Assembly (NCBI RefSeq): GCF_000003815.2
Contig: NC_049982.1
Location: 19,022,240 to 19,045,578 of the forward strand
Direction of reading: 5' to 3'
From: Branchiostoma floridae
Taxonomy: Eukaryota; Chordata; Leptocardii; Amphioxiformes; Branchiostomatidae
DNA: 23,339 nt
Shown: piece after piece, positions 18,501 to 23,339 of the stretch
Numbering within the stretch: position 1 is the first letter of the stretch
How the letters are laid out: every line of letters begins with the position of its first letter
The notes under the pieces: generated by a model
Database searches by the model: none
Told to the model about the DNA's origin: nothing
What the model saw: only the letters and a program-made list of their open reading frames with translations
Translations under genes and position numbers: made by a program

Positions 18501-19584
18501 AAAATAAAGCCGATTTATTTTTCGACCAAAAAAATGCCATTTTCGACATTTTAATGAGAACGAGTGAATACGTACATAAAACATACCGTTGCGGTTTACC
18601 GGGTATGCAATTTAAACAAACAAAATCTATCTCTACCTATTTTGGTATATCCAGGCCATGAAGTCAATAAGCAGAGAATTACTTGTACAGTGCAGTATTG
18701 ATTGCGAATGTTTGTTTGCAACAGAAAATATAGACCTCAAACATCAAACCTTCAATCAATAACTTGTTACCCTATATGTATCTGGAGTACCAAAACAATA
18801 TGCTCTCTTGGTGTAAATTTGTTGCTATTGTTATTTTATTCGTCTTTGTCAGTTGTGATTTTTTTTAGAGTTTATGTCAATATTAGCATGTTGCTATACC
18901 ATGTACTGTACATATTTGATTAATAAAATAAGACTTCAAATAATGTCGAAAAAGCTGATCACATACGACCTACAAAGACGAAGTCATGTGATGATCAATA
19001 TTCAAGCTGGCCACCCTATAGGAAACGAATTAACGAAGTAGCTCGACAATAATTCAAATGTACAATCAGAAGAAGGAAATACAACTTGGCGCAGATTGAA
19101 ATAAATCGAAGACGTAGGAGATAAAATTCGTGGATAAGGAAAATAATATTCCTCCCAGTGATAAAAATGTCAATATCTGGAATTATGATAAGAAAATCGT
19201 TATGACACATCTGCAATAATCCATCATAAAAGTTTCAATACGACGTGACAAAATAATGTCAAGGACATCTTGGTACTGATTTTGTCCTGTAGCTGTTTGA
19301 AGCTGCCACCTGGTATCATGACAGATTGTAAAACGGTAAAGGTAAGGCGAACGTCACATTTCCAAACCATGGCCTATCCGGGCCATTTGTGGAAACGAAA
19401 AATAGAAGTGTATACGTAAATATATACGCAAATAATGGCTCTTAACGTTTAGTGTAGTTTGATGTTCGGTCCCCAAAGCTGCCCAGCCGGGTCCTGGTTT
19501 TGAATCTGACGTAGACCAAAAGCTTCCAGGTTCAGATACAGACAAAGCATCTTTTGTTTCAATAGCTGGTAATCTCTCACTCAT
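6393..19584 (-). CDS. Gene 2: unrecognised IQ-motif protein with repeated amphipathic helices, seven exons
   Basis: Exons at 19447-19584, 14575-14694, 13736-14095, 13058-13177, 11975-12121, 10751-10902 and 6393-6597 join into about 414 codons with consistent phases (0 at every junction except one phase-2 joint between the last two). An IQ motif, AIQKTFRGYSTRK, sits in the second exon and should bind calmodulin or an EF-hand light chain. A Ser/Thr/Pro-rich stretch and then five acidic helical segments follow, roughly one per exon, for example NYVDSLIEEMMEEELVPDIL and SFINTFLDDEAIPDVLIGVL. No signal peptide or membrane segment is seen, so it is probably cytoplasmic, ciliary or cytoskeletal, which is inference. 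The introns hold most of the transposons in the window. The 3' end is unclear. I do not recognise an orthologue. Confidence 0.7.
6598..6950. other. Gene 2 intron end, nothing recognised
   Basis: AT-rich intron between the last visible exon and the retrotransposon tail. No exon or element ends were seen. Confidence 0.5.
6951..8693 (-). mobile_element. 5'-truncated CR1/jockey-like non-LTR retrotransposon
   Basis: The element reads on the minus strand, the same direction as gene 2. It comprises an open reverse transcriptase ORF, a ~105-bp 3' UTR (tataaccagctgctgccgcg to ccggctatatag) and a tail of GATACA repeats (6951-6985). The 5' end stops abruptly near 8693, within the linker before the RT domain, so the endonuclease and any ORF1 are missing, as expected for target-primed insertion with incomplete reverse transcription. 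No clear target duplication is seen. Its single-copy 3' UTR shows where the 56-bp array at 1178-2614 came from. Confidence 0.93.
7056..8690 (-). CDS. Non-LTR retrotransposon reverse transcriptase (5'-truncated but uninterrupted)
   Basis: Open from the truncation at about 8690 to TAA at 7056, about 544 codons; a Met at 8636 is internal, not a true start (the frame continues upstream as SSQFKSVFTEEDTTD). Numbering from that Met, RT motifs are SGPDQIPPWFL near 35-45, SNYRPVSL near 91-98, AILDFTKAFDKVPH (catalytic Asp, motif A) near 161-174, ASGVPQGTVLGPLLF near 218-232, RLFADDCLLY (motif C, catalytic Asp pair) near 248-257, and YLGVTL near 323. The C-terminal part (SLVRPNLEYAATVWDPYTKK) is typical of the CR1/jockey group. 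All catalytic residues are intact and there are no stops, so the insertion is fairly young. The missing N-terminal endonuclease makes it non-autonomous. Its origin is reverse transcription, so it is not part of gene 2's mRNA. Confidence 0.92.
   Translation of the reverse strand: MALSSQFKSVFTEEDTTDMPSLGNPCTTPMEHIDISTYGVEKMLQGLNPSKASGPDQIPPWFLKMTASEIAPVLTNIFQQSLDTGEIPQDWRDANICAIFKKGDRAVPSNYRPVSLTCISCKLLEHIIHSHIMKHLEGHNILTDYQHGFRAKRSTETQLILTVHDIAGALNNKRQVDLAILDFTKAFDKVPHSRLITKLEYYGIQGSTLNWLKAFLTNREQTVVVEGKASAPVKVASGVPQGTVLGPLLFLLYINDLPDQLDSSVRLFADDCLLYIEVSAKNDSQLLQKDLNTLEEWQRKWLMQFNPDKCYIMHITNKRTPNVSPYQFCGQTLATTKSHPYLGVTLTTGLKWGVHVNKITTKAKQTLGVIKRNLWACPARVKSLAYTSLVRPNLEYAATVWDPYTKKDKDKLERVQNQAARFCTNNYNRDASVTKMKTDLQWTSLEDRRKMSRLCMMYKMTNKLVDVPTFKYLIPAQKRTRNSHDFKYQSFQARIDVFKNSYFPRTIVDWNLLSPSTVGASSLDSFKERLQLDVQKLGVTDRSV
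8833..9697. mobile_element. 865-bp non-autonomous DNA transposon, TTA target duplication (PIF/Harbinger-like)
   Basis: Perfect 33-bp inverted ends: ggccatgttgatttgattat through gacatcc at 8833-8865 and its reverse complement at 9665-9697. TTA flanks both sides (8830-8832 and 9698-9700). A 3-bp TTA duplication with GG-starting ends is characteristic of PIF/Harbinger, though a TA-based mariner origin cannot be excluded. The interior has A- and T-runs and no transposase. A second feature, gatgcgagcgagcg near the left end and ggtgcgagcgcgg near the right, lies in direct orientation. It sits in a gene 2 intron. Confidence 0.88.
9698..10512. other. Gene 2 intron, nothing recognised
   Basis: No exon, element ends or RNA gene seen. 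Short ORFs on both strands have no protein character. Confidence 0.5.
10513..10686. mobile_element. 174-bp mariner/pogo-like MITE with TA duplication
   Basis: The ends cagtagaagccagttaattg (10513 on) and the reverse complement of caattaagcggcttctactg (to 10686) are ~23-bp inverted repeats with two mismatches. TA flanks both sides (10511-10512, 10687-10688). The CAGTAGAA-type start is typical of pogo/Tigger-related elements. It lies 64 bp from a gene 2 exon. Confidence 0.88.
10751..10902 (-). CDS. Gene 2 exon
   Basis: 152 nt, phase 0 in and phase 2 out. Acceptor TTATTTGGAAG|GTGCCT, donor GTAGACAG|GTAATG. It encodes VPVIYSPRLPHGLTAAHEDL, AAGVTEDFLNSQLKPQLRDV and VLESNRELVD. The last codon (Arg) is split with the next exon. 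Confidence 0.8.
11128..11446 (-). mobile_element. 3' end of a second non-LTR retrotransposon family
   Basis: The minus strand reads GHTSRAVPTQDVIKLTTSDP, then NTAWKRPRSRPKERWEDQIF, then NTLKELGVSRTNWREYTQTN with LA and a stop at 11255-11257. (K/R)RxR(S/G)RPxxRWEDQ followed by LKELG and NWRE is a well-known C-terminal pattern of non-LTR element polyproteins. A short 3' UTR ends in an A-rich tail with AATAAA-like sequence near 11128-11145. It is severely 5'-truncated and differs from the CR1-like family at 6951-8693. Confidence 0.75.
11483..11908. mobile_element. hAT-like MITE with 8-bp target duplication
   Basis: The inverted ends tagcctgggtaccatccgga (11483 on) and tccggatggtacccaggcta (to 11908) extend about 32 bp with two mismatches. 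The 8-mer gaattgat occurs at 11475-11482 and 11910-11917, one base off the right end, giving an 8-bp duplication typical of hAT. Inside, cactatatacagtcgcttct is duplicated (around 11527 and 11569). A 148-residue ORF spans it but has no transposase features. Confidence 0.88.
11975..12121 (-). CDS. Gene 2 exon: helical segment
   Basis: 147 nt, 49 codons, phase 0 at both ends. Acceptor ATTCCCTTTGACCAG|GGTATG, donor CGCACAG|GTAACAG. It encodes GMSAALHFQSDRRFAQNYVD, SLIEEMMEEELVPDILIEVL and SEHGNQTAQ. (D/E)xx(I/V)PD(V/I)LI is shared with the preceding exon. Confidence 0.85.
12122..13057. other. Gene 2 intron, nothing recognised
   Basis: AT-rich intron of about 0.9 kb. No element ends or coding segments are visible. 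Confidence 0.5.
13058..13177 (-). CDS. Gene 2 exon: helical segment
   Basis: 120 nt, 40 codons, phase 0 at both ends. Acceptor TTACACTTGACAG|AGACTT, donor AAAGTG|GTAACT. It encodes RLHYDRVLRNFVVSFINTFL, then DDEAIPDVLIGVLKTDAPKV. The hydrophobic/acidic pattern resembles the next exon. Confidence 0.85.
13178..13735. other. Gene 2 intron, nothing recognised
   Basis: About 0.56 kb of ordinary intron sequence without identifiable features. Confidence 0.5.
13736..14095 (-). CDS. Gene 2 longest exon: disordered region plus first helical segment
   Basis: 360 nt, 120 codons, phase 0 at both ends, from acceptor ATCATCATTTAG|GAATGT to donor ACTGCG|GTAACT. It begins ECSSSSENHTPDLIKHD, has a basic stretch (KNKTVKFHKQSLKLRPLTRQ), a Pro/Thr/Ser/Gly-rich low-complexity part, then LDELFAYDMAEGYIDGYLSE and SLIPKALTDLLAPETTA. 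Confidence 0.8.
14096..14574. other. Gene 2 intron, nothing recognised
   Basis: About 0.48 kb of AT-rich intron. No feature identified. Confidence 0.5.
14575..14694 (-). CDS. Gene 2 exon with IQ motif
   Basis: 120 nt, 40 codons, phase 0 at both ends. Acceptor GCCTGTTTCAG|TACATC, donor AGGAAG|GTGATT. It encodes YIHPDQHKPSYSPVMRRPLA, then DPSQAATAIQKTFRGYSTRK. The IQ motif (I-Q-x-x-F-R-G-x-x-x-R) is complete. Confidence 0.85.
14877..15793 (+). mobile_element. Inverted-terminal-repeat element, copy 1 (~0.92 kb)
   Basis: The left end ctcttctcattgaaatgtcg and the right end cgacatttaaatgagaacga with final g (to 15793) are inverted repeats of about 24 bp. The interior carries four copies of the 14-mer GTAACAAACGTTAC or its complement (15043-15056, 15059-15072, 15223-15236, 15398-15411). 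There is no long ORF. A reverse-oriented copy lies at 17657-18564. No target duplication was recognised. Confidence 0.85.
15043..15411. repeat. Interspersed GTAACAAACGTTAC motifs in element copy 1
   Basis: Four exact occurrences at 15043, 15059 (inverted), 15223 and 15398, with the first two back to back as a 30-bp palindrome. The motif itself has inverted ends (GTAAC/GTTAC). Copy 2 has three (18039, 18221, 18384). Possible transposase-binding or hairpin sites. Confidence 0.85.
15979..16918. other. Assembly gap between inverted repeats
   Basis: 940 N bases located between the two arms of a large inverted repeat, a structure that often breaks short-read assembly. Long X-filled ORFs across it are artefacts. 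Confidence 1.
17081..17466. repeat. Two imperfect direct repeats offset by 210 bp
   Basis: The phrase agagaatcctagctgctcta occurs at 17081 and 17291. Similar sequence follows in both, including gcagtccc, attgcatgacaatt, aatgtaaggcaaa and actactggctagtta. Two diverged tandem units, possibly part of an older element inside the inverted pair. Confidence 0.85.
17657..18564 (-). mobile_element. Inverted-terminal-repeat element, copy 2 (~0.91 kb), opposite orientation
   Basis: Starts ctcgttctcatttaaatgtc at 17657 and ends tttcgacattttaatgagaa plus cgag at 18564. Its reverse complement is collinear with copy 1 throughout, with scattered substitutions and small indels. Together with copy 1 it forms a ~3.7-kb inverted-repeat structure inside the large gene 2 intron. 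Confidence 0.85.
18565..19446. other. Gene 2 intron (proposed), nothing recognised
   Basis: AT-rich sequence with short random ORFs and no transposon ends identified. Confidence 0.5.
19447..19584 (-). CDS. Gene 2 possible first exon
   Basis: ATG at 19584 (context TGCCATGAG) opens 46 codons reading MSERLPAIETKDALSVSEPG, then SFWSTSDSKPGPGWAALGTE, then HQTTLN. It ends at a weak donor AAAC|GTTAAG in phase 0, which matches the next exon. The composition looks like a disordered N-terminus. It is separated from the next exon by about 4.75 kb of mostly transposon. The assignment rests on frame openness and phase only. Confidence 0.4.
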
Positions 19585-21330
19585 GGCAGGGCATTGTCAC
19601 TCCATTTGAGGAACCCCTGGCAATAGAATGAGATATTGCCAGCACGAGTTTTTTTTTCCAGCAAAGCAAGTCGGGTCACCAAAGATCTTCAAAACTTTGC
19701 TGGGTTCTTCTATTCTAAGTGCAGGTGTTTCGTGGCAAAGGCTTACGCTTAAAGCCACCCCAGTCAAAGGACCGCTGACTTTACGCCAGCATTCAAAAGA
19801 AAGAATGCAAACCCAATGCTCGAGAGGGACTCGAGTCGCTGGACCCTCCGTCCTGAGGTTCAACAAAAATGGATCCAACTAACAAAGCTGTATCAACCTG
19901 TGTAAACCTATTTTGTTACTGCGCCCAAGCTTAGACTTTCACAGATTCAAGTATGTAGATACAAGTTCACTGTCCGGCCGTCACTTGCCATTTTACGTTA
20001 AGCTGGTCAAGTGTAACAAAATCTCTTGGTAGCCAATTACTTTCTGCAAAGTTGTTGAAACTCATTGTCTGAGGGAGAGACTTACGTACAATCCAATCAA
20101 AATCTTACAACTGTGAGGGTTGGACAAACGTAATTGGGTTCTTAGGGACATGTAAACCAAGCGGGTAGTATTATGTTATACAGCAAATATGGCATAAGGT
20201 TGTAGGGTTGATGGTTACGTCAAGGACCTCAAGTCTCACCCGTGCTTTGCCTTGACTTAGGTCAGGTCACACGTAGCGTTACAGGTAATATGGAGCTTAT
20301 GACTATGTAGACAAATTGGTCCCAGAGACGATTCAATGAGAACAATGAGAACAACAGGCTACAATTTACAGAAGAAGTTGGACCATATCAAGTAAAAGAT
20401 GAGAGCTTTGCTTGACGAAATAACGTCATCACAGTTAGTAAGACATACCACGTAAGCTTGTTACGAGATATGGAATCTTATTTTCTACGCTGCAAAGATT
20501 AAATTTAGTTGGCTTGGATTAACTTTGCTAGTCTTCCAGAGTTGTTATACAAGTTGTAATACTTTGTACAGAGTTGTTATCGAATTTGTGTAATACTTTG
20601 TAGCATGTACAACTGACCAGCAATCTCATCTCGTCCATCTTTATGTCTAACTACGTGTCCGTTGGGTAACCACAAAACATCGCTTAAAGCCGTTTTCTTC
20701 ACATTTCTTGAAGGTCTTCGTACAGCTCGATGAATACTACTGATAACGTTTCGATATTTAGTATCATTACATCCCTATGTAATAGTTCAAATTTGTGTCG
20801 CAGTGGAAACTCAAATTCGAATAATTCTTGAAAGACATTATCCAATTAGCGATTGCCTAAAGCGTTGATATACATGGGTAAAACGTACGAGTAATTCTTA
20901 AAGATGTAATTACCACTTTCCCAATTCGTGGAAATGGTGATACAAAACTTCAAGGAAACGAAGCATATGTAGACCTGACAGCGCACATAATTCAGTCGGA
21001 CTTTAGCTTCGCCTAATCTTAAATGATTTCACGGTGATCAGAAAAATGTATGGCACACATCAGACTAGGATATCACAGTCCATCGTTCATCACACCAGTA
21101 CAGACAACTCCCAGACTAATAACTAACGTCTGCATGCTACCAGTCAATGAACCATATATTGCATTCACGGTAGGGATTTAGCTACAAATTAACAAAAGGG
21201 AAGTGTGTAGGCGATGGGCTTTTAGCACAGTTTACCAGCCATATTCCAGGAAGGCCGGGGATTTAGGATAATTGCATCGCCCAATAATCTATTCTTGGCC
21301 GTAAGCCACCTTTTTGATGTCACACGTTAT
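19585..21330. other. Region upstream of gene 2, nothing firmly recognised
   Basis: This should hold the gene 2 promoter if the first exon is right, but no promoter element can be assigned. A small duplication (agagttgttat...gtaatactttgta) occurs at 20540-20602. ORFs around 19597-19882 on both strands show no protein family character. Confidence 0.45.
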
Positions 21331-22170
21331 GGTGTATTTTACCAAAAATATGTTGTACTAGAGATTATAAGTAGATATTCAGACTCAATTTGTCAATCCT
21401 TACGTTCCGTTCTACACGTAGGCAGGCGAAAAGCTGCATTTGAACTTGCTGAGAGCAACTGTGGAGTTAAGATAGGGTTGAAGAGTTGGGGCTTAAAATA
21501 TGAACTGTTTTGGATAGTACGGCATATAAATTCTACAGCGTGCAACTGATATGCTGTACTAGAGATTATAACAAGATATTCAGACGCAATCTGTCAATCC
21601 GTTCTACACGTAGGCAGATGAAAAGCTGCATTTGAACTTGCCAGCAGCCACTGTATGTGGAGTTGAGATTGAAGAGTTGGGGCTTAAAATATGAACCGTT
21701 TTGGACAGTGTATTTTACGAAAAATTAGTTGTATTTTACGAAAAATATGTTGTACTACAGATTCGAAGAAGATATTCAGAAGCAATCTGTCAATCCGTTA
21801 AACACGTAGGCAGATAAAAAGTTGCATTTGAGCTTGCCAACAGCCACTGTGGAGTTGAGATTAGATTGAAGAGTTGGCGGCTTAAAATATGAACCGTTTT
21901 GGACATCAATTTGTAGCGTGCAACAGCATGTGGTGACAGACACTTAATGGTGTATTTTACGAAGAATGTGTTGTAGTTGAGATTCTAAAAAGATATTCAG
22001 ACGCAATCTGTCAATCCTTACATTCCTACATGTAGGCAGATGAAAAAAACAAACTTGCTGGTAGCCTCTGTGGGGTTGAGATTGGATGGAAGAGTTGGGG
22101 GCTTAAAATATGAACCGTTTTGGACAGAACAGCATATCAATTCACCGCGTGCAACTGCAGGTGGTGACAG
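21331..22170. repeat. Four diverged tandem repeats of about 160-240 bp
   Basis: The same series of words recurs four times: gtgtattttac(c/g)aaaaat, tgttgtact(a)gagatt, gatattcaga(c)gcaatctgtcaatcc, cacgtaggcag, gaagagttggggcttaaaat and gaaccgttttgga. Units begin near 21331, 21549, 21708 and 21949. Insertions and truncations differ among copies, so the array is old. Confidence 0.85.
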
Positions 22171-22592
22171 ACTGGAATCTGAATCACTGCAATCATAGGA
22201 CAGCGGACTTGATAATTGGGCCTCAGATGGCTCAGACAGATTTACTTCTGACACGTATATATATATGGCAAGAAATCGGACATAGAAAAACATGACCCAT
22301 TTCAGAACTTTACAAATAACTTTACACTGAAGAATACAGCACCCAAGGGAATTCAATGTTTAGGCAAGACTAATTTGAAAGGTTATGTAACCTCCTTTTC
22401 TTATGCTGTCCTAGACATTGTTGTCTTTATACCAAATCTTACATATCTTATCTTTCAGGCACGGGTCATCTATATACCACAATCTGCGTTCAACAACGGA
22501 GAAATGCTCCGAGAAAAAGACATTAGTTACATCTTGCAGACACAGGGCCAGGCTCTCCCATAAAACAGAGATCCTGAGAAAAGAAATATTTC

Positions 22593-23339
22593 CAAACCTT
22601 ACACTTTACACTTTACAGACGCTTTTATCATAAGCACACAGGCCAAGCGAAAAAAAAAGAGGCTTATTTCCAAATCTTACACTTTACAATTTACACGGAC
22701 ACGGCTCATTAACCACATTACAGGCTGAGAAAAAAATGGAGGCCTTTCCTAATCTTACACTTTACACTTTACAGACACGGCTATCTTAGCACACAGGCCC
22801 TGAAAAAATTCGAGGCTCTTTTTCCAAAGCTTACATTTACACTTTACAGACACGGCTAATTGACAATGACCCACCACTCTCAGCGAAAAAAACGGGGCTT
22901 TTTCCAAATCTTACACTTTACACTTTACAGACACGGCTATCTCAGCACACAGTCCCTGAGAAAAAACCGAGGCTGTTTTTCCAAATCTTACACTTTACAC
23001 TTTACAGACATGGCATCATCTTAGCACACAGGCCCTGAGCAAATTCGAGGCTGTTTTTGCAAAGCTTACATTTAAACTTTACAGACACGGCTCATTGACC
23101 ACTGGGTTAATTGACAAAAGCTTGCGACAATGACCCACCACTCTCAGTGAAAAAACGGGGCTTTTTCCTTATCTTACACTTTACACTTTACAGACACGGC
23201 ATCATCTTAGCACACAGGCCCTGAAAAATTCGAGGCTGTTTTTGGAAAGCTTACATTTACACTTTACAGGCACGGGTCATTGACAATGACCCACCACTCT
23301 CAGTGAAAAAACGGGGCTTTTTCCTAATCTTACACTTTT
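22593..23339. repeat. ~77-bp satellite-like array with alternating monomers, cut by window end
   Basis: The phrase cttacactttacactttaca followed by gacacgg recurs about every 77 bp from 22593 to the right edge. Monomers alternate between an A type (agcacacaggccctgaaaaa, ttcgaggctgttttt) and a B type (attgacaatgacccaccact, ctcagtgaaaaaacggggct). The higher-order dimer is clearest after 22830. No coding content. Confidence 0.9.

Noticed and set aside
19597-19882. 93- and 84-residue ORFs on opposite strands upstream of gene 2
   Set aside because: They overlap each other on opposite strands and neither shows family features or a splice context. A 5' UTR or intergenic origin is more likely.

Overview
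The window is a piece of an invertebrate deuterostome genome. The best guess is a lancelet (Branchiostoma-like cephalochordate). This rests on short spliced exons, introns packed with many small transposons, a CR1/jockey-like retrotransposon, and a cysteine-rich secreted protein of a type I associate with amphioxus. The species call is inference from pattern recognition; no database was searched. There are three assembly gaps (1776-1908, 5426-5591, 15979-16918).

Two host genes can be read, both on the minus strand. Gene 1 (about 5425 down to 798, open at both ends) encodes an extracellular cysteine-rich protein in six exons whose phases chain without conflict. Its exons lie at 5120-5425, 4370-4468, 4047-4172, 3643-3850, 2618-2734 and 798-935. 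Gene 2 (about 19584 down to 6393) encodes an unrecognised, probably intracellular protein with one IQ motif and a series of acidic amphipathic-helix segments. Its exons lie at 19447-19584 (possible first exon), 14575-14694, 13736-14095, 13058-13177, 11975-12121, 10751-10902 and 6393-6597, and their phases also chain.

Region by region: 1-836 is a 60-bp minisatellite that grew out of the end of a gene 1 exon and its 5' splice site. 938-2614 is a fragment of a CR1-like retrotransposon whose last 56 bp expanded into a second minisatellite; it forms essentially the whole intron between the last two visible gene 1 exons. 3221-3602 has a CATT microsatellite and a fold-back element with a hammerhead-like motif. 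6076-6220 is a small inverted-repeat element. 6951-8693 is a 5'-truncated CR1/jockey-like retrotransposon with an intact reverse transcriptase domain. 8833-9697, 10513-10686 and 11483-11908 are non-autonomous DNA transposons with Harbinger-like (TTA), mariner/pogo-like (TA) and hAT-like (8 bp) target duplications. 11128-11446 is the 3' end of a second retrotransposon family. 14877-18564 holds two copies of one ~0.9-kb inverted-terminal-repeat element facing each other across 1.9 kb. 21331-22170 and 22593-23339 are two further tandem repeat fields upstream of gene 2.

The most interesting signal is at 935-2618. A retrotransposon inserted into what reads as a continuous coding exon. The 5-bp target duplication (AGGTT on the gene strand) places AG|GT at one end and AG|GT at the other, so splicing out the insertion would restore the reading frame exactly. 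This looks like a gained intron caught with its source element still visible. The exon next to it is bounded on its other side by a minisatellite made from its own 3' end and splice donor.
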